A DNA stretch of 64,000 bases from Actinomycetota bacterium (GCA_005888325.1 VAWU01000025.1:58461-122460); one strand, 5' to 3'; counted from the first letter of the stretch, positions 24,407-32,986 are shown. Notes: generated by a model not told the origin, from the letters alone. A program made the numbers and translations.

Positions 24407-24898
24407 TCACACTACGTGGATGTGATGGACCGCCACCCGGCCGTCGACGAGACCGAGCCGGCCCAGCGTGTGATGAGGCTGACCCCTCCGCTCGGTCGGC
24501 GAGCCCGGGTTGAACAGACGCTGGCCGTCGATGCCGAGCTCGTCGATCGGGACGTGGCTGTGGCCGAAGACCACCACCGCCGCGTCCGGGAAGCGGCGCC
24601 GCAGACGACCGGCCCGCCCGGCGCGTGCGCCGGAGTCGTGGACCATCGCGATGCGAACGCCATCGATGTCGACCACCAGCTGCTCGGGAAGGCACCCGAC
24701 CAGCTCGTGGTCGTTGTTTCCCAGCACCGCGTGGACCGGCGCGAACCCCGACAGCTCGTCGAGCAGCTCGGGCACGAGCAGGTCGCCCGCATGGAGGATC
24801 ACGTCCGCGCGCCCGAGCTCGGCACGAACGGTGTCCGACAAGCGGCGGCGCGAGCCCCTTCGGATGTGGGTGTCGGCCAGCACGACGATGTTGGTCAC
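24407..24898 (-). CDS. Metallophosphoesterase, YfcE type
   Basis: A 163-residue calcineurin-like phosphoesterase. The di-metal site motifs are present in order: DTH near residue 9, HAGDLL, GNNDHE and GHSHVP. Members of this small group hydrolyse phosphodiesters, with varied substrates. GTG start at 24898 gives MTNIVVLADTH, the family N-terminus. It is divergent from the PHP gene, with 57 bases between starts, and lies four bases upstream of the epimerase-like gene. Confidence 0.92.
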   Translation of the reverse strand: MTNIVVLADTHIRRGSRRRLSDTVRAELGRADVILHAGDLLVPELLDELSGFAPVHAVLGNNDHELVGCLPEQLVVDIDGVRIAMVHDSGARAGRAGRLRRRFPDAAVVVFGHSHVPIDELGIDGQRLFNPGSPTERRGQPHHTLGRLGLVDGRVAVHHIHVV

Positions 24899-24941
24899 AG
24901 GCCCGATCTCGTGACCTCATCATGTCGCGCGGGCGTCCCGG

Positions 24942-24947
24942 TACGCT
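24942..24947 (+). promoter_or_regulatory. TACGCT -10 box of the PHP gene
   Basis: A TACGCT box ends eight bases before the GTG at 24956 and no ribosome site is seen, which suggests a leaderless transcript. Confidence 0.4.
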
Positions 24948-24955
24948 CGCCCCCC

Positions 24956-25990
24956 GTGGACCCGGTCGCGGCGCTCGAGCGCATCGCCTTCCTGCTCGAG
25001 GAGTCGCGCGCGCCCACGTACCGTGTGCGGGCGTTCCGCGGCGCGCTCGCCGCGGTCCAGCAGCTCGACCCGGCCGAGCTCCGGGCGCGTGCCGAGACCG
25101 GGCGCCTGCGCGAGCTCAAGGGCGTCGGCGAGACGACCGAGCGCGTCATCTCCGAGGCGCTCGCGGGCGGCACGCCCGCGTACCTCGACCGGCTCGAGTC
25201 CGATGCCATCGAGGCCACCGCGCCGCGAACGGGCCCGGGCGCTGCGATCCGCGCGCTCCTCAAGGGCGACTGCCACACGCACTCCGACTGGTCCGACGGT
25301 GGGAGCCCGATCGTCGACATGGCCCGCACCGCCCGCGACCTCGGCCACGAGTACCTCGTGCTCACCGATCACTCGCCGCGTCTCACCGTGGCCAGCGGCC
25401 TCTCGCGCGAGCGACTGCTGCAGCAGCTCGACGTCGTCGCCGAGCTGAACGAGGAGCTGGATCCCTTCCGCATCCTCACGGGCATCGAGGTCGACATCAA
25501 CGAGGACGGCACGCTCGATCAGGACGCCGACGTGCTCGCGGGCCTCGACGTCGTGGTGGCCAGCGTCCACTCGAAGCTGCGCATGGAGAGCCGGCCCATG
25601 ACCGAGCGCATGGTGTCGGCCGTCGCGGACCCCAACGTCGACATCCTGGGCCACTGCACCGGCCGGCTCCTCGCCGGCCGGGGCCGGCCCGAGTCCACCT
25701 TCGACGCGGAGCTGGTGTTCGCGGCGTGTGCGAAGTTCGACACCGCGGTCGAGATCAACTGCCGACCCGAGCGCCTCGACCCGCCCAAGCGGCTCCTGCG
25801 CATCGCGGTCGAGTCGGGCTGCCGCGTGTCGATCGACACCGACGCGCACGCGCCCGGCCAGCTCAACTGGCAGCGCTACGGCTGTGCGCGGGCGGAGGAG
25901 TGTGAGGTGCCGGCGTCGTCGATCGTGAACTCGTGGGGGGCCGACGACCTGCTGGCCTGGACCGGCTCGCACACCGCGGCCGACGGCTGA
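24956..25990 (+). CDS. PHP domain protein with N-terminal helix-hairpin-helix region
   Basis: A 344-residue protein. The first 90 residues resemble the 8-kDa/HhH part of family X DNA polymerases (ERIAFLLEESRAPTYRVRAF and LRELKGVGETTERVI). The rest is a PHP phosphoesterase domain with metal motifs DCHTHSDWSDGG, LTDHSPR, TGIEVDIN, VVASVHSKL, DILGHCTGR and DTDAHAPGQL. It looks like a PolX protein lacking the polymerase palm. A nuclease or phosphatase role in DNA metabolism is inferred. GTG 24956 is the best start because the HhH region begins right after it. Confidence 0.88.
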   Translation: MDPVAALERIAFLLEESRAPTYRVRAFRGALAAVQQLDPAELRARAETGRLRELKGVGETTERVISEALAGGTPAYLDRLESDAIEATAPRTGPGAAIRALLKGDCHTHSDWSDGGSPIVDMARTARDLGHEYLVLTDHSPRLTVASGLSRERLLQQLDVVAELNEELDPFRILTGIEVDINEDGTLDQDADVLAGLDVVVASVHSKLRMESRPMTERMVSAVADPNVDILGHCTGRLLAGRGRPESTFDAELVFAACAKFDTAVEINCRPERLDPPKRLLRIAVESGCRVSIDTDAHAPGQLNWQRYGCARAEECEVPASSIVNSWGADDLLAWTGSHTAADG

Positions 25991-26018
25991 AGGCCCGGGG
26001 CGGCCGCGCCGGCGCGGA

Positions 26019-26282
26019 TCAGGAGACGAAGACCTTGCCGCGGTGGGCCTGACGCAGGCGGCGGCGCTCCTCCTCGGAGGTGCCGCCCCACACACCGAAC
26101 TCCTGGTTGGTGAGCACCGCGAACTCGAGGCAGGCTTCCCGCACCCCGCACCCGGCGCACACGGCCTTGGCCGACTCGATCTCGGTCAACGCGTGCCCCA
26201 CCGTTCCCACCGGAAAGAACAGGTCGGGCGACGAGGCGCGACAAGCCGCGTCCTTCCGCCACCGCACGTCGATCGCCTGCAT
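26019..26282 (-). CDS. WhiB-family iron-sulfur transcription factor
   Basis: An 87-residue WhiB-like protein. The four cluster cysteines are in AACRASS, CAGCGVREAC, with CxxC spacing in CAGC and the last in EACLE. The GVWGGTSEEERR turn and basic C-terminus (RLRQAHRGK) are the DNA-contact region. These proteins bind a [4Fe-4S] cluster and regulate transcription together with the principal sigma factor. The ATG at 26282 starts MQAIDVRWRKDAAC. The 214 bases to the divergent ligase gene should hold its promoter. Which WhiB class it is cannot be settled here, though the short length and WRKDAACR opening resemble WhiB1/WhiB2 types. Confidence 0.93.
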   Translation of the reverse strand: MQAIDVRWRKDAACRASSPDLFFPVGTVGHALTEIESAKAVCAGCGVREACLEFAVLTNQEFGVWGGTSEEERRRLRQAHRGKVFVS

Positions 26283-26496
26283 CGTCTCCACCCTGACAGC
26301 CAAATCTCTCCCCCTGGGGGCTCTGACAATGCCGGCGCGGCGGGCTACCCCGCCTCCGTCCGCTCGAAACCTGGAAATGGTAAACGCAACGGGTGGGTTT
26401 GGACAGGGTGACATCGCCGAATCCCGGGTGCTACGCCTGTTGGGTGCGCGAACAATCCCGCCGGAGCGCCGGCCCGGGTCCGTCGGAGGGCGAAGG

Positions 26497-27570
26497 ATGA
26501 ACCTCCCGGTCATGCCCCCCGTCCAGCCCATGCTGGCGAAGGCGACATCGGGACTTCCCAAGGGCGACGGGCTCGTCTTCGAGCCCAAATGGGACGGCTT
26601 CCGGTGCATCGTCTTCCGCGACGGCGACGAGGTGGAGTTGGGCAGTCGCAACGAGCGACCCTTGACCCGGTACTTCCCCGAGCTCCTGGACCCGATTCGC
26701 GCCCAACTGCCCGCGCGGTGCGTGGTCGACGGCGAGATCGTCATCGTCACGCCGCAAGGCCTCGACTTCGAGGCGCTCCTGCAACGGATCCACCCCGCCG
26801 AGTCCCGGGTGCGGATGCTGGCGGAGCAGACGCCCGCTTCGTTCGTGGCGTTCGATCTGCTCGCCCTCGGCGACGACGATCTCCGCGACCAACCCTTCGG
26901 CCCCCGCCGAGCGCAGCTCGAAGCCGTGCTCGCCGACGCCGAGCCCCCCATCCACCTGACTCCGCTCACCGAGGACCGCGACGTCGCAACCGACTGGTTC
27001 GCCCGCTTCGAGGGCGCCGGTCTCGACGGGGTGGTCGCCAAGCGCGTCGACCAGCCTTACCGCGAAAACGAGCGCGTCATGTTGAAGATCAAGCACGAGC
27101 GCACCGCGGACTGCGTCGTCGCAGGGTTCCGCTGGCACAAGAGCGGCGGCATCGTCGGCTCCCTCCTCCTCGGGCTCTACGACGAGCACGGCACGCTGCA
27201 CCACGTCGGGGTGACCGCGGCGTTCACCATGGCGCGCCGCCGCGAGCTGGTCGACGAGCTGGCCCCCTACCGCGTCGACGCGCTCGAGGGACATCCGTGG
27301 GCGAGCTGGGCCGCGGCCGAGCAGGAGCAGGCCGAAGGAAAGCGCATGCCCGGCGCCACCAGCCGCTGGAACGCGGGCCGCGACCTCGCGTGGGAGCCGC
27401 TGCGGCCCGAGCTCGTCGTCGAGGTGGCCTTCGACCACCTCCAGGGCACGCGCTTCCGTCACGCCACCCACTTCCGCCGCTGGCGACCCGAGCGTGAGCC
27501 GCGCACGTGCACCTACTCGCAGTTCGAGGTCGTCGTGCCCGAGGAGCTGTCGACCGTCTTCAGCGCGTGA
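26497..27570 (+). CDS. ATP-dependent DNA ligase
   Basis: A 357-residue stand-alone ATP-dependent DNA ligase of the LigC type. The adenylation lysine is in FEPKWDGFRCIVFR, followed by ligase motifs VVDGEIVI, VAFDLLAL, GLDGVVAKRVDQPY and ERVMLKIKHE. The C-terminal oligonucleotide-binding domain contains DCVVAGFRWHKSGG and a final LRPELVVEVAFDHLQG. It seals nicks using ATP, probably in repair. ATG 26497 follows a GGAGGG site. No Ku gene is near. A separate LigD-type polymerase domain protein is encoded at 40667. Confidence 0.94.
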   Translation: MNLPVMPPVQPMLAKATSGLPKGDGLVFEPKWDGFRCIVFRDGDEVELGSRNERPLTRYFPELLDPIRAQLPARCVVDGEIVIVTPQGLDFEALLQRIHPAESRVRMLAEQTPASFVAFDLLALGDDDLRDQPFGPRRAQLEAVLADAEPPIHLTPLTEDRDVATDWFARFEGAGLDGVVAKRVDQPYRENERVMLKIKHERTADCVVAGFRWHKSGGIVGSLLLGLYDEHGTLHHVGVTAAFTMARRRELVDELAPYRVDALEGHPWASWAAAEQEQAEGKRMPGATSRWNAGRDLAWEPLRPELVVEVAFDHLQGTRFRHATHFRRWRPEREPRTCTYSQFEVVVPEELSTVFSA

Positions 27571-27589
27571 GCGCGCCACCGAGCCGGCG

Positions 27590-28174
27590 GTGCTGACCCT
27601 CGGCGGGATCGTCCTCGCGGGCGGTGCCGGGCGGCGGCTGGGACGGCCCAAGGCCTGCGTCGTGCTCGGCGGCCGCACCCTCGTGGAGCGGGCCGTCGAG
27701 ACCCTCCGACGCCACTGCCGGTCGCTCGTCGTGATCAGCCGGCCCGGGATCGAGCTGCCCCCGCTCGACGCAACCGTCCTCTTCGACCGACCGGGGCCCG
27801 ATGCCCCGCTCAACGCGCTCGCGACGGGCCTGGCCGCTCTCGACACGGGCGACGTGCTGGTGCTGGCGTGCGACCTCCCGTCGGCGGGGCCGGTCGTGGA
27901 CCGCATCGCCCTCGCGCCGGCGGGCGCGGCCGCCGTGGCGCGCGACCGGGTGAGCCGGCGGTGGCAGCCCCTGTGCGCGCGCTACCCGCGCCTCGCCACG
28001 CTCGAGGTGTGCGAGCGGCTCCTCGCAGCCGGCGAGCTACGACTCCAGCCGGTCATCGCGGAGCTCGCGCCGTCGGCGGTCGACGCGAGCGCCGACGACC
28101 TGGCCAACGTCAACTCACCTGACGACCTGGCGCGTCTGACCGCGCTCACGCGGCAGGAGGCGGACGGGTGCTGA
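27590..28174 (+). CDS. Molybdenum cofactor guanylyltransferase-like nucleotidyltransferase
   Basis: A 194-residue NTP-transferase with the MobA-type motif LAGGAGRRLGRPKACVVLGG near the N-terminus and VLACDLPSAG in the middle, plus NVNSPDDLARL close to the end as in MobA proteins. MobA joins GMP to molybdopterin to make the guanine dinucleotide cofactor used by formate dehydrogenases. The formate dehydrogenase operon 5 kb away supports that role. GTG 27590 starts 20 bases after the ligase stop. Its 3' end overlaps the convergent gene at 28146 by 29 bases. Members of the family can also act on other nucleotides. Confidence 0.82.
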   Translation: MLTLGGIVLAGGAGRRLGRPKACVVLGGRTLVERAVETLRRHCRSLVVISRPGIELPPLDATVLFDRPGPDAPLNALATGLAALDTGDVLVLACDLPSAGPVVDRIALAPAGAAAVARDRVSRRWQPLCARYPRLATLEVCERLLAAGELRLQPVIAELAPSAVDASADDLANVNSPDDLARLTALTRQEADGC

Positions 28175-28577
28175 AGGCCAAGTGCCAGTCGGGTTCGCTC
28201 TCGCCGTCGATGCTCAGCTCCCACACGTAGCGCTGGCCCGGCGGCAACGGCAAGGGCCCGATGTTGATGGCCATCGCCCAGTCGAGCGGGATGCCCGGCG
28301 CGCTCTCGGCCCCGCGCACGACCTCGATCTCGCCCTCGAGGCGCAGCGGCTGCTGGCCGTCGTCGGGCGCGGGCAGGAACACCGGCGTGCCGTCGGCATC
28401 GACGAGCGCCAGCGTCCACCGGTGCGCCACCTCCGCCTGGTCCCAGGGGACATCGAGCTTGATCGCGATCGCGCTCGGCGCCGGCTCCGGCCCGGTGATC
28501 GACCAACCCCCACCGAGGACGTAGAGCTTTCCCGCCACTGCCTGGGCCGAGTCGGCCAGCATCATCGTCACGCGCAT
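28146..28577 (-). CDS. Conserved hypothetical protein, DUF6941-like
   Basis: A 143-residue protein with a short N-terminal MRVTMMLADSAQAVAGKLYVLGGGW and a beta-rich rest (AIAIKLDVPWDQAEVAHRWT, then GEIEVVRGAESAPGIPLDWAMAINIGPLPLPPG and YVWELSIDGE, each broken by turns). This order matches an actinobacterial hypothetical family annotated as DUF6941, and the function is unknown. The ATG at 28577 was chosen because conserved sequence begins there; a TACGAT box lies 11 bases upstream on the minus strand. Confidence 0.75.
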   Translation of the reverse strand: MRVTMMLADSAQAVAGKLYVLGGGWSITGPEPAPSAIAIKLDVPWDQAEVAHRWTLALVDADGTPVFLPAPDDGQQPLRLEGEIEVVRGAESAPGIPLDWAMAINIGPLPLPPGQRYVWELSIDGESEPDWHLAFSTRPPPAA

Positions 28578-28699
28578 TCGGAGGAGCGATCGTACCGGCA
28601 TCGACCTCGACGACGAGCGAGGCCCGCGACGCTCACCTCGCACATCGACGTGGCGGCGCGCCGCGACACACCGCTCTTGACGCACGCTTCCGACCGGAC

Positions 28700-28725
28700 C
28701 ATAGTGAACTATTCAGTTCACTATG
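28700..28725. promoter_or_regulatory. ArsR-type operator palindrome
   Basis: CATAGTGAAC and GTTCACTATG are perfect 10-base arms around TATTCA, just upstream of the GTG start of the ArsR gene. The low-GC dyad is typical of autoregulated ArsR operators. Confidence 0.8.
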
Positions 28726-28739
28726 ATTCCGAGGCACAC

Positions 28740-29069
28740 GTGACTCCCGGGCAAGCCATCGACGAGACGTTCGCGGCGCTGGGCGACCCAACACGGGCCG
28801 CGATCCTCCGCCGGCTCAGTCGCGGCCCGGCCTCGGTGACGGAGCTGGCCGAGTCCTTCGCGATGTCGTTGCGGGGGGTGCTCAAGCACGTGCAGGTCCT
28901 CGAGGACGCAGGAGTGGTGCACACGGTCAAGACCGGCCGCGTCCGCCGGTGCGAGATCGTCCGAGAGCCGATCGAAGATGCCGCCCGGTGGATCGAGCAG
29001 CTGCGGCGGCTGTGGGAGCGCCGGCTCGACCGGATCGACAGGTACGCACAGACCCAGGAGGAGCGATGA
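28740..29069 (+). CDS. ArsR-family transcriptional regulator
   Basis: A 109-residue winged-helix repressor. Conserved segments are DETFAALGDPTRAAILRRLSRGPASVTELAESF, then the recognition helix SLRGVLKHVQVLEDAGVV and the wing KTGRVRRCEI. No CxC metal site is present, so metals are unlikely inducers. It belongs to the subgroup that pairs with SRPBCC proteins, and the stop overlaps the AHSA1-like gene (ATGA). The palindrome at 28700-28725 just upstream should be its own operator. GTG 28740 is chosen. A GTG inside the palindrome (28703) would put the operator in the coding region. Confidence 0.92.
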   Translation: MTPGQAIDETFAALGDPTRAAILRRLSRGPASVTELAESFAMSLRGVLKHVQVLEDAGVVHTVKTGRVRRCEIVREPIEDAARWIEQLRRLWERRLDRIDRYAQTQEER

Positions 29070-29515
29070 CAGAAGGCACGACTCTGCAGATCGAGCGGCT
29101 CATCGACGCGTCGAGAGAGGCGGTGTTCGCGGTCTGGACCACCCGCGCCGCGATGGAGTCGTGGTACCAGGACGGCGACGGATGGGTCGTCCGTGTCACC
29201 GACCTCGACGTGCGCGCCGGCGGCCGTTACCGGGTCGAGTTCGGCCCGCCCGGTGAGAGGCCGTTCGTCGAGAGCGGCGTGTACCTCGAGGTCGACCCGC
29301 CGTCGCGCCTCGTCATGACCGAGACCATCGAAGGCGTCGACTCCCCCTGGACGGACACGCGCGTCACTGTCGAGCTTCGCGACGAGGGTGGCAAGACGCG
29401 GCTCGTGCTCTTGCACGAGGGCTTTCCCTCCGCCCACGAGTGTGATCTGGCGGCGGGCGGATGGCCCGGGTTCCTCGACCGGATCGAACGCATCGTCAGG
29501 GCCGGCGCGTCGTAG
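29066..29515 (+). CDS. SRPBCC domain protein, AHSA1/CalC type
   Basis: A 149-residue START-like protein. The N-terminal IERLIDASREAVFAVWTTRAAMESWY is the AHSA1 signature, with a central DVRAGGRYRVEF and SRLVMTETIEG, and the final helix GWPGFLDRIERIVRAG. These proteins bind hydrophobic ligands in a deep cavity. Its start overlaps the ArsR stop by four bases (ATGA), so the two form one unit under the upstream operator. The ligand is unknown, but the coupling suggests it may relate to whatever relieves the repressor. Confidence 0.92.
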   Translation: MTEGTTLQIERLIDASREAVFAVWTTRAAMESWYQDGDGWVVRVTDLDVRAGGRYRVEFGPPGERPFVESGVYLEVDPPSRLVMTETIEGVDSPWTDTRVTVELRDEGGKTRLVLLHEGFPSAHECDLAAGGWPGFLDRIERIVRAGAS

Positions 29516-29518
29516 GGA

Positions 29519-30238
29519 TCAGAGGTTCAGCGTCTCGAAGTCGTCGGGCAGCACCGCGTCCCCGATGCCCGACGCGTCGACGTCGGGACCCACGTGGGTG
29601 AGCACGAAGGGCACGGCAGGGAAGCGGGCGCGGAGCGCGCGGATCGCGTCGAGGTCCATGTGCGTGGGCTCGGGATGTCGACCGTTGCACTCGAGCACGG
29701 CAGTGTCGGACGCACCCACCAGCTCGTCGAGCCCCGCGCACGGCTGCGTGTCACCCGAGTAGGCGATCGTGCGGTGACCGCGTTCGAGGAGGTAGCCGAA
29801 GCAGCGGAGGTGCGGCACGTGGTCGACCTCGATGGCGCGAAACCGCAACGGCCCGGCCGCCTGCCAGGACCCGTCGACCTCGACGTAGCGGAGGTCGAGC
29901 TCCGCGTGCGCGGCATCGTGGACGTTGCGAACCGCACCGAGGCTCATCATGTCGGAGAGGAACGCGTCGACGTCAGGCGGTCCGACGATCGAGAGCGGCC
30001 GGTCGCGCCCCGACTTCAACAGCTCGAGCAGCAGGAACGGCCAGCCGAACGTGTGGTCGGCGTGGAAGTGCGAGATGACGACGACCTCGAGGTCCTTCGC
30101 CGCGAGACCGCAGCGGCGCAGGTGGGGCAGCACCGTCGGGGCCGGCTCGACGAGGATGTTGGTGTCGACGACGAAGCTGTTCCAGTAGCGGCCGGGAGCG
30201 AGGAAGTTGCCCGTGCCCAGAAAGGTGAGCGACGTCAT
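29519..30238 (-). CDS. Metallo-beta-lactamase fold hydrolase
   Basis: A 239-residue MBL-fold protein of the ribonuclease Z/YycJ-like group. The zinc motif is SHFHADHTFGWP, with EVDHVPHLRCFGY and TIAYSGDTQPC later and a final LTHVGPDVDASG. The start MTSLTFLGTGNFLAPGRYWNSFVVD has the LGTG turn of the family. It hydrolyses an unknown ester or phosphodiester substrate. ATG at 30238, 37 bases from the SDR stop on the same strand. It converges with the AHSA1 gene, three bases apart. Confidence 0.92.
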   Translation of the reverse strand: MTSLTFLGTGNFLAPGRYWNSFVVDTNILVEPAPTVLPHLRRCGLAAKDLEVVVISHFHADHTFGWPFLLLELLKSGRDRPLSIVGPPDVDAFLSDMMSLGAVRNVHDAAHAELDLRYVEVDGSWQAAGPLRFRAIEVDHVPHLRCFGYLLERGHRTIAYSGDTQPCAGLDELVGASDTAVLECNGRHPEPTHMDLDAIRALRARFPAVPFVLTHVGPDVDASGIGDAVLPDDFETLNL

Positions 30239-30275
30239 CCGCGCCCGCCCGGACGAGAAGCGGCATCAGCCGGCC

Positions 30276-31112
30276 TCACCGGGGCTGGCTGCGCGGCTCA
30301 CGGCCCATGTCCCTCGCGTGCTGCGGGAGGAGGTAGTCGAGCAGTCCGTCGACCCCCGAGGCACCGAGGGTCATGCCTCCGTCGACCACGAGGTTCTGGC
30401 CGGTGACGAAGCGGGCGAGCTCGGACCAGAGGAACACGACGACGTCGGCGACGTCGCCCGGCTCGCCGATGCGACTCATCGGCGTCAGCGCGGTCAGTCG
30501 TTCCTCCTGACCGGGGAGATCGTCGAGCAGGGGTGCGGTGAGGCGGGTTCGGATCATGCCCGGGCTGACCGAGTTCACCCGGATGGCGGGTGCGTACTCG
30601 AGGGCGGCGCCTGCGGTCAACGCGGCCACGCCCGCCTTGGCCGCCGAGTACGGCGCTTCACCCGCGGCCGGGCGGGTGCCGCTGATCGACGCCGTGCTCA
30701 CGATGCTCCCGCCCCCGGCCTCGAGCATCAGCGGGACGCAAGCACGGAAGCCGTGGTACACGCCCGTGAGGTTGACCCGCACAATGCGGTCCCACTCGTC
30801 GGGCGGGAACTCGTGCAGCGGGGCCAGGAAGCTGGTGCCGGCATTGTTGAGCAGCAGCGTCAGGCCCCCCATGCGGTCGGCGGCCTCGCGCGCGGCCTCG
30901 GCCAACGCCCCCGCATCGGTGACGTCCACCGCGTACGCGTGGCCGTCGACCTCCTTGGCCACGGCTTCGGCCCGCTCGCCGTCGACGTCGACGACCGCCA
31001 CGGTCGCGCCCTCCTCCGCCATGCGAAGGCACGTCGCGCGTCCGATGCCCGATCCGCCGCCCGTGACCAGTCCCTTCTGACCTGCGAGCAGTCCCATCGC
31101 ACGCCGTTCCAT
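30276..31112 (-). CDS. Short-chain dehydrogenase/reductase
   Basis: A 278-residue classical SDR. The cofactor motif is LVTGGGSGIGRATC, NNAG is present (LLLNNAGTSF), and the catalytic Ser and YxxxK are in STASISG and YSAAKAG. A C-terminal FVTGQNLVVDGGMTLG closes the fold. DVDGERAE after strand 2 suggests NAD preference. ATG 31112 is chosen because a TAGCCT box (31120-31125, minus strand) lies seven bases upstream; MGLLAGQKG at 31097 is an alternative. It is divergent from another SDR gene with only 31 bases between starts. The substrate is unknown. Confidence 0.93.
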   Translation of the reverse strand: MERRAMGLLAGQKGLVTGGGSGIGRATCLRMAEEGATVAVVDVDGERAEAVAKEVDGHAYAVDVTDAGALAEAAREAADRMGGLTLLLNNAGTSFLAPLHEFPPDEWDRIVRVNLTGVYHGFRACVPLMLEAGGGSIVSTASISGTRPAAGEAPYSAAKAGVAALTAGAALEYAPAIRVNSVSPGMIRTRLTAPLLDDLPGQEERLTALTPMSRIGEPGDVADVVVFLWSELARFVTGQNLVVDGGMTLGASGVDGLLDYLLPQHARDMGREPRSQPR

Positions 31113-31143
31113 GTGACAGAGGCTAGTAACTTCGGTCGCGATC

Positions 31144-31947
31144 ATGACCGAGCGTCGTTCGGCTGGACTTACAGGTGGTCGACTCGCCGGTGAGGTCGCC
31201 ATCGTCACCGGCTCCACCTCGGGCCTGGGACGAACCGTGGCGCGTCTGTTCGCGCGAGAGGGGGCTCGGGTCGTCGTCACCGGTCGCGATCACGAACGGG
31301 GCGAACGAATGGCCGCGGCGATCGCGGACGAAGGAGGCGACGCGACCTTCACAGCCGTGGATCTCGCCGACGAGGCTGCGTGCGACTCGCTCGTCGCCAC
31401 CGCCGTCGAGCGGTTCGGCGGCCTCACCGTGCTCGTCAACAACGCGGTCACCAGTGGCGACGGTCGCGACGGTCCCGTCACCCTGGTCACCACCGAAGCC
31501 TGGGAGGCGACGTTGCGGGTGAACCTCACGGCCGTGGCGTGGCTGTGCCGCGCTGCCATCCCGGCGATGGTCGAGGCGGGCCACGGATCGATCGTGAACG
31601 TCTCGTCGCGCGCCGCGGAACGCGGCACGCCCGGCCTCGCCGCCTACGCGGCCAGCAAGGGCGGGATGAACGCGCTCACCCGCTCCATCGCCGTCGACTA
31701 CGCCAAGGACAACGTGCGGTGCAACACGGTCAGCCCCGGTTACATCCTGCACGACCGTCGCGATGCCGGTCTCGACGGCGACCGTCGTCGACGCCTCGAG
31801 GGCATGCACCTCACGCGTCTCGGCACCGCCACCGACGTCGCCTACGCCGCGCTGTACCTCGCCAGCGTCGAGTCCGAGTTCGTCACCGGCATCAACCTGC
31901 CGGTCGACGGTGGGAGCACCGCGGCACGCGGGCTCGTGCTGGGCTGA
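31144..31947 (+). CDS. Short-chain dehydrogenase/reductase
   Basis: A 267-residue SDR. Motifs are AIVTGSTSGLGRTVAR, VLVNNAVTSG (where NNAG is replaced by NNAV), VNVSSRAAERG with the catalytic serine, and YAASKGGM with the catalytic tyrosine and lysine. The C-terminus ends FVTGINLPVDGGSTA. TGRDHERG after the second strand leaves room for NADP. It is four bases upstream of fdhD but is unlikely to share its function. ATG 31144 lies near the divergent SDR start, so both share one short control region. Confidence 0.92.
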   Translation: MTERRSAGLTGGRLAGEVAIVTGSTSGLGRTVARLFAREGARVVVTGRDHERGERMAAAIADEGGDATFTAVDLADEAACDSLVATAVERFGGLTVLVNNAVTSGDGRDGPVTLVTTEAWEATLRVNLTAVAWLCRAAIPAMVEAGHGSIVNVSSRAAERGTPGLAAYAASKGGMNALTRSIAVDYAKDNVRCNTVSPGYILHDRRDAGLDGDRRRRLEGMHLTRLGTATDVAYAALYLASVESEFVTGINLPVDGGSTAARGLVLG

Positions 31948-31951
31948 TCGC

Positions 31952-32785
31952 GTGGGCCGCAACACCGTCAAGCGACCGGTGCTCCGAGTCGACGCCGGCG
32001 TCGGCCGTGAGAGCTTCGACGCCCTCGTCGCCGAGGAGCCGCTCGAGCTGCGCGTCGGCGGCGTGCCCGTGTCCGTCACCATGCGGACTCCGGGCAACGA
32101 CTTCGAGCTCGCGGCGGGGTTCGTGCTCACCGAGGGACTGGTGGCGCGACCGGCCGACGTGCGGGCGATGCGCTACTGCACGCCCGACCCGCAGCAGTAC
32201 AACGTGCTCGACGTCGAGCTGGCGTCGGGTGTCGCGCCCGTCGACTCGAGCGCGGCGCGGAACTTCTTCACCTCGTCGTCGTGCGGGCTGTGCGGCAAGG
32301 CGAGCATCGACGCCGTCCGCACCCGCTCGCCGTACTCGGTGGCCGACGACCCGCTCCGCCTCTCCCCCACCATCCTCGCCGCGCTCCCAGCTCGCCTGCG
32401 CGAGGCCCAGCGCGTGTTCGACGCGACCGGTGGACTGCACGCGGCGGGACTCTTCGACGCGCAGGGCGCCCTCGTCTGCATGCGCGAAGACGTCGGACGT
32501 CACAACGCGTTCGACAAGGTGATCGGCTGGGCCGCGCTCGAAGGCCGCCTCCCGCTCACCTCTCACGTCATCCTGGCCTCGGGCCGCGCCGGCTTCGAGT
32601 TGGTGCAGAAGGCGCTGATGGCCGGCATCCCGGCGCTGGCTGCGGTCTCCGCGCCCTCGAGCCTGGCCGTCGAGCTGGCCGATGAAGCCGGCATGACGCT
32701 CGTGGGGTTCCTGCGCGGCGATCGCATGAACGTCTACGCCGGCGACCGGCGCGTCACGCGGCTCGAGCTTCGAACCGCGGACTGA
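31952..32785 (+). CDS. fdhD: Formate dehydrogenase sulfurtransferase FdhD
   Basis: A 277-residue sulfur carrier that delivers sulfur from a cysteine desulfurase to the bis-MGD cofactor of formate dehydrogenase; it is essential for activity. The loop SSCGLCGKASID contains the two active-site cysteines. LRVGGVPVSVTMRTPGND, CMREDVGRHNAFDKVIG and ILASGRAGFELVQKA are family signatures. GTG 31952 comes four bases after the SDR stop. The fdh structural genes lie 0.3 kb away on the opposite strand, supporting the assignment. A strong terminator follows the stop codon. Confidence 0.96.
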   Translation: MGRNTVKRPVLRVDAGVGRESFDALVAEEPLELRVGGVPVSVTMRTPGNDFELAAGFVLTEGLVARPADVRAMRYCTPDPQQYNVLDVELASGVAPVDSSAARNFFTSSSCGLCGKASIDAVRTRSPYSVADDPLRLSPTILAALPARLREAQRVFDATGGLHAAGLFDAQGALVCMREDVGRHNAFDKVIGWAALEGRLPLTSHVILASGRAGFELVQKALMAGIPALAAVSAPSSLAVELADEAGMTLVGFLRGDRMNVYAGDRRVTRLELRTAD

Positions 32786-32792
32786 GAAGAGC

Positions 32793-32838
32793 GCCGAGCC
32801 GGCTCGCCGGGCGTTGGGGGGAGGCGAGCCGGCTCGGG
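32793..32838 (+). terminator. Terminator after fdhD
   Basis: Arms GCCGAGCCGGCTCGCC (32793-32808) and GGCGAGCCGGCTCGG (32823-32837) pair over 15 bases around a 14-base loop, directly after the fdhD stop. It has no T-tract, which is usual in very GC-rich genomes. Each arm is itself a palindrome (GAGCCGGCTC). Confidence 0.75.
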
Positions 32839-32986
32839 CGCAAGAGTGGAACGCTGGCCGGCGCGGCAACCGGCTTCATGTCCGCTCCTCAAGCGGAACG
32901 TCGTGGATGCCGCCCGGACGCGCCAGCCAATCGCACACCCGTTGCGCCGACGCTAAGACGAACGGCCTGTGGGCATCCAGAGGGAT

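Noticed and set aside
32876-32900. CCGCT-CCTCA-AGCGG hairpin with a TCA in the loop as part of tRNA-Sec
   Set aside because: No acceptor, D or T arms and no GGTTCGA-like sequence can be placed around it.
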